Shown: positions 56,050 to 64,000 of the stretch, in pieces
Layout of the letters: every line of letters starts with the position of its first letter
Numbering within the stretch: position 1 is the stretch's first letter
Assembly: GCF_050003625.1 (NCBI RefSeq)
Contig: NC_134398.1
Coordinates: 109,510,171 to 109,574,170 of the forward strand
Length of the DNA: 64,000 nt
DNA from: Haematobia irritans
Lineage: Eukaryota; Arthropoda; Insecta; Diptera; Muscidae
Direction: 5' to 3'
Position numbers and translations under genes: made by a program
Notes under the pieces: model-generated
Database searches by the model: none
Told to the model about the DNA's origin: nothing
Seen by the model: the letters and a program-made list of their open reading frames with translations, nothing else

Positions 56050-56492
56050 AAATTTAAAATGCTGCATCGAATTCAACGCCAAAAACAAGTTTCAAAGATT
56101 TCCCAATCGTATCCAATACAATGAAGAGAAAAATAATAGAGAAAAGAAAGTCCAAAAAGCAGTGGCAACTATCTAATCTCCCGAAGACAAAAGTCGACTA
56201 AATTAGACAACGTCTGAACTCAAAAAAGTTCTACAAACAATACATGATGAACAAATTGAAGGGGAAAATCTCAATTTTGGCCCAACTAAGTCAAGTGAAA
56301 TTACTAAGAACCTAAATCTGAACTATAAAACAATTTATCCAATTCAGAAGAGTGACAATGCATGGACAAAAAACAACACTGAAAAAATTGAAACATTCGC
56401 TGACCATTTGTACAATGTATTCACTCCCAACAGTTGCGAAGAAACTCCGGAATATATTAAAACTTTTTTTCACTAAAAACGAAATTACACAT
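56050..56492 (+). pseudogene. Jockey-like LINE ORF2 scrap (unit III)
   Basis: As in unit II including the 20-bp segment. Fragmentary, no intact frame. Confidence 0.55.
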
Positions 56493-57025
56493 CCCAGCAA
56501 AAAAATTTGGAAGTTCTTCCAAAGGCACAACTTTAAAAACACTTCCAGAAGATGCACTCCCCATGATGTTCCTTATTTTAACTATCCAGGAAGTTCTTTT
56601 AATTCAATTTTTTATAACTTGTTTTTTTCATACTTTTAATGGGTAATTTTAACTGTTTTGTTTCAAATAGGTTAAAAACAGAATAAGAATTCATAAAATT
56701 GTACAAATCATTTAAATTTTGTCGAAAAAAATGCTAAATCCAGTCTGAAAAAATTGTGTTTCCGGCAAGTGTTAGAATCCATTAAAAATTATAAAAAACT
56801 ATAAAAATTATTTGACAAAATATCGCAGAATTTTTTAATTTACATCCAAAACATTGAATTCGGATCACACCTAAGGAAGTGATGCAAATTCAGTGCAACG
56901 GCTGTTGAAATGGAGGACTTCCGTCCTATTACAAGCCAATGTTAAATTCATAGCTTCTGCGTCAATTTTGCACCACTTCCGGATCCAAAGAGAACATTTT
57001 CATTACTTTTTTGGCGACCCTTTTT
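56493..57025 (+). repeat. CCCAGC...GGCGACC interspersed repeat (unit III), without the hairpin insertion
   Basis: Homologous to 43074-43665 and 49772-50360, but at 56750 CTGAAAAAATTGTG is uninterrupted. It serves as an empty-site comparison for the 50-bp insertion. Confidence 0.75.
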
Positions 57026-57492
57026 TCTCGATTTATATCTTTAAGGATATTGTGCAACAGTTTGAAACGCGGAGTGCTTAATTCGCAGATCTTGTTCTTA
57101 CCCTGCCAACATTTTTTGAATTTCACGGCACTTCTGAGAATCCCCGTAGTTATCTCGGATTTATGAAAATGTGGAGTAGGGAATTTTTTGACCCTACAAT
57201 AACTAGATCCCTTGTACGAAGCAATCTTTAAAGCGAAAATTTATAATGCATCTAAATTCTCTTTGAATAGTTTCATTCATAGTACAAGTATTGTGTATAT
57301 ATATTTGTACAGTGTAGTTTGAAAGGATATATGTATCTATGGGTAAGAAATAAATAAAAACAAACTGTCACATATATTGGGGCCTTCAATGAAACTTTAC
57401 TTAAAGCAATACTATAAGTCTTTATTAAATATTTTTATAACAGCAACGTTAACATAGAGCATACGTAAATAATATTGTTTACTGGTGATCAT

Positions 57493-58680
57493 CTAGTCTA
57501 AGGCCAAAGAGCATTTCTCATCTTCCGTATGTCCAACACACTCTATGGCTGGTCGATGTTCAGAATCCCACATCCCGGGCCCACAGCGCTTACAAAGTCC
57601 TGCTAAGGTACATGGAATTTTAGGAAGTTGTCTGTATTGATGAAGCAATCCTCTAGCTTTTCTTAGTATTAGTTGGCCATCCATATACATAGCTAAAGAA
57701 CTGAAATGCAATAGCATTTCGTCCGATTTCAGATTTTGAGCTATTACGTCATCTGCATATACAGCAATGATTGCTAAGCATAGGAAGAGATGAAAATAAT
57801 CTGTTAAATAATTAGACCAACAGGCTTCCCACATGCGTATTACAACGGCTTCTGTAAACTCTCTTTTAAAACATAAAAGTAGCCATCGATGACAGAATAA
57901 CAATTCGATAGCGTCACAATGTTGCTGGAGGTGAGAAAAAAATCTAGGTAACATAATTCGTAAGAGTTCTCGTAAATATTTTAGATTCCGTTCGATGTCA
58001 CTATCTGTTGGTGTGCAAACAAATAAGGAGCGTTGCATAAGTCCAGCAAAACACCAAAATGTTTCTGATTCGTTTTGTATTTCACACAGTAATGGTGCCA
58101 ATAAGTCACTCATGCCTTGAAAATACGAAATTCCAGGATTATAGACCGCATAGTTTAATAATATATTTTTCATTATATCAGTATTTGAACTATTTTCCCC
58201 ACAAAAAAAGGGATTTAAGCGATCAGTTCTCACTATATCTTTCTCAACTACGCACTGTACCGATTTCCAAAAATGGAGTTGTTCTTCTGGTGACATAGAA
58301 TATGTACGTCTTCTCGCAATATCATCATACTCTTGTCGCCTGATATCCATCAGCACGGCTCGATCTTCAAAAGTTGAAGAAAATGAGTAACATCTCAGTA
58401 GAAAAGGCCAAACAGTTTTTCTTAGCCCTTTTTCGAGGCCTCCGAAAAATACACATTTACGTAACATTAAGTCGTCATCTATTTGGCCTCTTTCATTAAT
58501 TATTGTAGCATAAAAATAATTTGTTGTAATCCTTTGGACAGCTCCTTCATCTGGGTGCATTTCCGACTTTTTAACTTCAGGCCTACATACCATGAACTGT
58601 CGATATGGTAGGTGTTGTTGTTTATCTTGTCCGGACGCACTAGTTATATTATGAAGAAAGCAGTGCCATTGATGTAGTAC
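57493..58680 (-). CDS. TBC1D16: TBC1D16-like Rab GTPase-activating protein, 3' terminal exon (unit III)
   Basis: Open over the full exon like unit I, with the seven-A run intact; the 366 codons after ATG 58593 read identically to unit I. Acceptor at 58680, stop at 57493, poly(A) signal at 57421-57426. The gene runs on the minus strand, so its 5' exons would lie at higher coordinates. Unit III is therefore the copy best placed to be attached to a parent gene beyond 64000; this is inference. R-x3-W, IxxDxxR-type and YxQ motifs are all present. Confidence 0.88.
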   Translation of the reverse strand, partial: VLHQWHCFLHNITSASGQDKQQHLPYRQFMVCRPEVKKSEMHPDEGAVQRITTNYFYATIINERGQIDDDLMLRKCVFFGGLEKGLRKTVWPFLLRCYSFSSTFEDRAVLMDIRRQEYDDIARRRTYSMSPEEQLHFWKSVQCVVEKDIVRTDRLNPFFCGENSSNTDIMKNILLNYAVYNPGISYFQGMSDLLAPLLCEIQNESETFWCFAGLMQRSLFVCTPTDSDIERNLKYLRELLRIMLPRFFSHLQQHCDAIELLFCHRWLLLCFKREFTEAVVIRMWEACWSNYLTDYFHLFLCLAIIAVYADDVIAQNLKSDEMLLHFSSLAMYMDGQLILRKARGLLHQYRQLPKIPCTLAGLCKRCGPGMWDSEHRPAIECVGHTEDEKCSLALD

Positions 58681-59281
58681 CTAAAATATTAAAAAAAAAA
58701 AACAACAAAATTAAAACAGATTATAATCAACAATGAAAGGATATATCGTCCCCTCAATGAAACAATAGTGTATAATTTTTTGGTCGTTTCGAGAAAATCG
58801 AGAAAAAGTTTGAAGGTTTTGTAAAAATATACTTTTCGGAAAACCGTCATATTTCAGAAAATTATCGGTGTTTTCAACTTCTTGTAACTTAACTATGTGG
58901 TGGAATAATCAGACCATTGGTAGATGATATTCTACTAATCTATAATTGCAATTAAATAACATTCAAAATACCATGATATCACATAGGCTACTTTATTTAT
59001 TTTAGAATCTATATGAAAATCAGTATACACTATTTTATTTTGTATGGTATACACTATTTTATTTAAATTTTTTGCGCCATTTATCATGAAGTATTTTAAT
59101 TTGCCGGACGAATGTTCATGCAATAAAACAAAGTATTTGTACTAAATAATCCATTTTATTTATAATTCAGTCATTTTTGGAAATTCAATAACACGTTGAC
59201 TACAGAGCAATTCAATTAAAATTAAAAAAAAAATACACGAATGAAAGGCAATATTAATTAATATTCACCTTCGGGAATATA

Positions 59282-60758
59282 TTACTCTGCATCAGGCTCA
59301 TCCAAGCAATTTCGATTTCCTCCAGGCTGAAGACTAAGATAAAAGGAATGAAATTCTTTGGGAATTATATTTTTGGTGCACAGCCCCTTGAGATCGTTGT
59401 AAAGAGGATATGGTAAGCTGTTGCTTAAATTTAGAGCACAATTTTCGAGTATAACAGTTATTATTAGTTGATTTTTTTCTTTTTCCTTCCATTAAGTCAA
59501 TTGTTTGCCAATCGGAGTCCCATTTTTCTTTGTAGAGCAGCAAATGAGGTTTGACTTTCTCCACTTTAATTTGCTTATTTTTCAACCAATTCACTGAGTC
59601 ATTTCTGTTATTCTTTTTGAAAGTGTGCCCTAATCTGCTGAACCATTCCTTGATATTATAAATGTCGCTCCAGAACATTCTTTCCACAATGTATGGTTGT
59701 TTTCTTCGCAAAATTGTTGACCATTCCTCGGGAGAGTAGATAGATATATTTCGCTTGGCACGTTCAATTGTTGAGTGCATACAATCGGCCTCCATTTGTA
59801 TGTGGCCGCTTTCTAAATACTTAATCGTGACAGTATTTAGATTAAAGTTACGAATTGCGTAAAATAGAAGCGCTGCAATATAGCGACACCTATTCTGCCC
59901 ACCACAACAATCACAATACAAAATTACATCCGCTACATTTTCGTCAATAAGCTCAACATTTTTATAATTGTGGTCCCAATCTCGTCCGAACCTCTATGTC
60001 CCTGCGTTTCATCCCACAAGAAACAGTAGCCCTCCTTCGAGGCAAGATCGAAAAATGTATTGTTAAAACTGGCAAACTTCCTTGAATAATACAATGAGAT
60101 TACATTGCTGCATGAGCTTGTTAAAATAGATTATAAGTCAAAAGTATATACCCTCAATTTACTATTACTTTTTGCCTCTTCTTTATCGGCCTCCTTTTCC
60201 TCTCTAGCTCTCTTCTTATTCTGAATATGTTCATCAAATGCTTCCTGCATAATCTCCTTGTTGTCAGAGTTACGATATCGTTCGCACGTGGAACATGTAT
60301 CCTTCTTCGGCTTATGAAAGCTATAGTTATATTCATTGCAGAAAATACGCCTGTATACATTTTCCTTAATGGAATTCGTCTCATGCTTTGCATTAAAGAG
60401 TTGAAACATTTTTGAAATGTTTAAATTAGAAGCAAGGGTTTTGATTTCGATCGAGTATAGTGGCTCTCCACAGCCGGAAACGATTCAATATGGTCCTTAA
60501 TTATTCTCCTTGGTTCTTCATCCATTTTTTTTTATGATGCCCATGGCGCCCTCGTTTATCTATAACTTCACGACATTGAGTTTTGTTAATGAAAACCGAA
60601 ATAGCTCCATCAGATATATTAAGTGTTTTCAGAAAGAATTGCTTGCATACTTGTTTAGACCTCAGATTGTATCTTAGTGTCTTGGCTCCACCAACAAGAG
60701 CCATAGTTAAGTTTTCCGGACCGCCTTTTCTTCGTCCTATTATTTTGCATCCATGCAT
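59282..60758 (-). pseudogene. Transposase-like pseudogene (unit III)
   Basis: As units I and II, with one extra lesion: two additional T in the run near 60525-60533 shift the frame after GRHGHHKK and end the first piece at 60501. One residue differs (N for I near LKxKQIKVEK). Confidence 0.7.
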
Positions 60759-61789
60759 GCGTATTCATCTGCAACATTTAATTTACCGTAAATGTATAAA
60801 ACTAACCATGAATAACACAAATCGTTCCGTACGGATTTACCTTCCCCTTGCGAGTAGGAAGGTAATCGTACAAACGAACGGGAATGAGATACCGTAGCAC
60901 GAGATACTCAGGCTCATGCACAACGACGACAAAATATAGTATATAGCACATGCGACCAGACACGAACTGGAATATCGACAAAGAGACAGAATTATTCACA
61001 TCCAACATCGTGAAAATTAGGTTTGCCACAGAACTGATCGTTTGAGGAATACAGCTCAGAGACAGTTGAGTATAAAAGATATATACAGTGGGGAGCAAAA
61101 CCAAGTAAATGTTTCCAACTTGTTCATTATTTACAAGATAAAAAAGTGTTTATTGAGTCCAATTGCTACAAACTTTATTACGTTTATACTTTATTTCCTG
61201 TCAAACAAAACTGTACATTCAGATAAATTATATACCCATACAACTGCATTAATTAAATTAATATAATTTTTATGCACTTAATGCATAATATATTAAAATC
61301 AAATATTTTAGTATTTAGCTCATAGTCCTATTTTTTAACTCGTCTTGACGTACTTCTATTAAGTTTTTTATTATTTCTTCTGGATATCATCGCTTTTTTT
61401 TGGTGCTACGCTTCATTGCCGAAGGTGAATACCAAAAAGGGTGTAGGAAAAGATCGATTCTTATCTGGCCCAGTGTAGCCTGAGAAGTCATAAACATATT
61501 TGAAGAACACCTATGCCCGAAGTGGATATATTTCATCAAAACGGAAGAAGAAAAAAAAGAAATTTTCATTAGCTTTTTACGCCACGCGGGACACATGGCC
61601 ACATTATTGCTCTTTTAAGGAACAAGTAGCTATACTAAAACAGGAAGGGATACTATAGTTTAAATGTAAAGCCCTCATTTTTGTAAATATGAAAGAATTT
61701 TTAAAATATGTACAGGTCTGTGACCATGAGATGAGGATTCGGTAGTTGGATGCATCCCATCCTGGTGCGTGCCACTACCCTTTTATTTT

Positions 61790-62820
61790 GATACCGTGCG
61801 CCACACTGTGGAACAGGGTATTATAAGTTAGTGCATATGTTTGCAACAACCAGAAGAAGACGAGATAGACATATGGTGACATTGGCATTATTGCTCAAGA
61901 CCGGCCCATGAGTCGATCTAACCATGTCCGTCTGTCTGTAAACACTTTTTTGAAATCAAAGTCTAGGTCACAATTTTAGTCCAATCGACTTCAAATTTGG
62001 CACATTTTGGGTCAGAATAGAACCCTATTGATTTTGGTTCAGTGATAGATATAGCTCCCATATATATCTTTTGTCCGATATCTACCAATATGGCCCCAGA
62101 AGCCAGAATTTCAGACCGATTTGCTTTATATTTTGCACAAGGAGTGCAATTGATAGTGTCGTAAAGTGTGCCGATTTTGGATGAAATCGGTTCAGATTTT
62201 GAGATAGGTCCCATATACATATATCTTTCGCCCGATATACACTTACGTTGCCCCAGAAGTCAGATTTTTACTCTGATTTGCTTTAAATTTTGTACAGGAA
62301 GTAGATATACATGCCAATGTTTGGTTGAAATAAGATTTTGTCCCATTATATATTAGGTCCCATATATATCTTTCGTCCGATTTACACTCATATGACCACA
62401 GAGGTCAAATTTGTTAAGCGATTTAAGTGAAAATTTGCACAGGCAGTAGAATTAACTTTGTAGCTATGCATGGCAAATTTGGTTGAAATCGATTCAGATT
62501 TAGATGTATCTCCCATATATATGTTTTTCTGATTTCGGCAAAAATGGCCAAAATATCAACATTTTCCTTCTAAAATCGCCACTTCTATGTCCAAAACTTA
62601 TAAAAATTACTTAGATTTTTCTATACTTCTAATACGTATCTATCGACAGATAAATCATAAATATACTTTTGCGAAGTTGACTAAAAATTGTTTAAGATTT
62701 AAATGTTTCCCATTATTATCCTGCGCCACACTGTGAAACATTGTGTTCCACCCTAGAGCATTAGCCGACTTAAACTTTAATTCTATAGATTTTGTAGAAG
62801 TCTATCAAACATTGTGATAG
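61790..62820 (-). repeat. Hairpin-ended modular repeat, near full length
   Basis: Minus-orientation member of the family at 13755-15107. The hairpin end is at 61795-61822, then the AGTCGATCTAACCATG motif and a CCGTCTGTCTG run, several diverged TCCCATATATAT modules, and the 5' part with CTATAGATTTTGTAGAAG. It stops at TGATAG (62820), short of the 5' terminus. The left 50-500 bases correspond to 38803-39180. Confidence 0.82.
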
Positions 62821-63143
62821 CACAATAAATAAAAGTACCTATTACCGCTGAACCTTCTCAATTATTTTCTTCTGGTGCACCAACCGATTGTTCCAAAACC
62901 ATTAGCAGACCCTTAAGTTAACGATTTCAAGGTCCGCCAGTAATCTAAAATTACAACCCTTCCAATCCTCTTATCGAACATTTGCCATCATAACAGCCTT
63001 CTCACGCAGTAAGAGCTTGCAGGTAGCCAGAGGCATACAACAGTTTCTAGTTCACCTGGAATATAAGGTAGTTCCTAGCCTTTCTAACTCATCCCCCAGT
63101 TCCCCGGTATGTTCCTATGGCCAGGTACCTGTATTAGGTGAAT
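62821..63143 (-). pseudogene. Antisense LINE 3' fragment
   Basis: Minus-strand LINE sequence: RNase H end with VPGH-like and ADEL-like positions, a deletion, CKLLLREKAV, and the 3' untranslated part (AATAATTGAGAAGGTTCAG). The SINE-shared tail itself is missing because the fragment abuts the preceding repeat at 62820. Confidence 0.82.
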
Positions 63144-63145
63144 AT

Positions 63146-64000
63146 AAAGGGTGATTTGTTAAGAGCTTGATAACTTTAAAAAAAAAAAAAACGCATAAAA
63201 TTTGCAAAATCTCATCGGTTCTTTATTTGAAACGTTAGATTGGTCCATGACATTTACTTTTTGAAGATAATTTCATTTAAATGTTGACCGCGGCTGCGTC
63301 TTAGGTGGTCCATTCGGAAAGTCCAATTTTGGGCAACTTTTTCGAGCATTTCGGCCGGAATAGCCCGAATTTCTTCGGAAATGTTGTCTTCCAAAGCTGG
63401 AATAGTTGCTGGCTCATTTCTGTAGACTTTAGACTTGACGTAGCCCCACAAAAAATAGTCTAAAGGCGTCAAATCGCATGATCTTGGTGGCCAACTTACC
63501 GGTCCATTTCTTGAGATGAATTGTTCTCCGAAGTTTTCCCTCAAAATGGCCATAGAATCGCGAGCTGTGTGGCATGTAGCGCCATCTTGTTGAAACCACA
63601 TGTCAACCAAGTTCAGTTCTTCCATTTTTGGCAACAAAAAGTTTGTTAGCATCGAACGATAGCGATCGCCATTCACCGTAACGTTGCGTCCAACAGCATC
63701 TTTGAAAAAATACGGTCCAATGATTCCACCAGCGTACAAACCACACCAAACAGTGCATTTTTCGGGATGCATGGGCAGTTCTTGAACGGCTTCTGGTTGC
63801 TCTTCACTCCAAATGCGGCAATTTTGCTTATTTACGTAGCCATTCAACCAGAAATGAGCCTCATCGCTGAACAAAATTTGTCGATAAAAAAGCGGATTTT
63901 CTGCCAACTTTTCTAGGGCCCATTCACTGAAAATTCGACGTTGTGGCAGATCGTTCGGCTATTCATGATGAAATGTCAAAGCATACTGAGCATCTTTCTC
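63146..64000 (-). mobile_element. Tc1/mariner-superfamily element, 3' part
   Basis: The end at 63146 (AAAGGGTGATTTGTTAAGAGC, preceded by TA at 63144-63145) is followed by an untranslated stretch and a transposase gene on the minus strand that leaves the window. It inserted into or next to LINE debris. The other terminus lies beyond 64000. Confidence 0.8.
63254..63961 (-). pseudogene. DDD transposase (IS630/Tc1/mariner superfamily), partial
   Basis: The long open frame 63907-63254 is coding-like and extends upstream (RRIFSEWALEKLAENP) to an in-frame TAG at 63961-63959. Catalytic positions: D in LFSDEAHFW, D in WFQQDGATCHTA, and D in RSCDLTPLDYFLWG, with 36 residues between the last two. Also WCGLYAGGIIGPYFF and a C-terminal RGQHLNEIIFKK. 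It would excise and insert the element at TA sites. The TAG suggests inactivation, but the N-terminal DNA-binding region lies outside the window. An upstream frame change is also possible. Confidence 0.8.

Larger units (their letters stand above)
55085..61728. repeat. Tandem array unit III (about 6.64 kb)
   Basis: Third unit. After its CTGTGACCAT the sequence continues GAGATGAGGATTCGG, exactly as after relic copy 0 at 38758. The right end of the array and copy 0 therefore share the original flank. It lacks the 50-bp hairpin insertion. The tail 60830-61728 has no clear gene; the 71-codon minus ORF (61387-61602) exists only because of a 2-bp loss near 61467. Confidence 0.95.

Overview
This window is repeat-dominated eukaryotic DNA, almost certainly from a dipteran and probably a calyptrate/muscid-type fly. 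The basis is the AT-rich sequence, an errantivirus-like retroelement, a LOA/I-type LINE with a DUF4780-like ORF1, a tRNA-derived SINE with a (CCTAA)n tail, mariner elements, short TTAGG-type runs, and a spliced exon of a TBC1D16-like Rab-GAP gene. The species is an inference. There is no bacterial signal, operon or CRISPR array. Nearly all protein-like sequence is decayed transposable-element coding sequence. The only host-type gene is the TBC1D16-like exon, present three times. Layout, part 1 (1-19 kb): after an ATT microsatellite comes a decayed errantivirus-like Ty3/gypsy element (LTR, tRNA-Lys-type PBS, gag, protease, RT remnant, RNase H, integrase, env). Its gag is split by a 2.7-kb non-autonomous hAT element with an 8-bp target duplication. 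From the env remnant onward, a 3.4-kb block (env piece, TIR element, muscid repeat, SINE, LINE scrap) is tandemly duplicated. The second copy carries an extra 1.35-kb hairpin-ended repeat. Part 2 (19-32.4 kb): a second Ty3/gypsy element with two LTRs and a tRNA-Lys PBS holds three nested insertions, each with a target duplication: a dead mariner (TA), a 1.06-kb CAC...GTG TIR element (AGT) and a 4.2-kb 5'-truncated LINE. Part 3 (32.4-41.8 kb): a 2345-bp near-identical tandem duplication, a deleted relic of the downstream array unit with a long TA microsatellite, and a LINE with an apparently complete 5' end whose endonuclease region runs into an inverted 3' LINE piece. Part 4 (41.7-61.7 kb): a threefold tandem array (units of about 6.7 kb) carrying on the minus strand the TBC1D16-like exon and a transposase-like pseudogene, plus a hAT MITE, a Jockey-like LINE scrap and other repeats. 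Part 5 (61.7-64 kb): a hairpin-ended repeat, a LINE 3' fragment, and a Tc1/mariner-superfamily transposase running off the window end. Points of most interest: the SINE and the LINE share their 3' tail, which suggests the LINE family mobilises the SINE. A modular repeat family ends in a hairpin, and a 50-bp piece of only that end is present in two of three array units and absent from the third. The array itself shows copy-specific gene decay.
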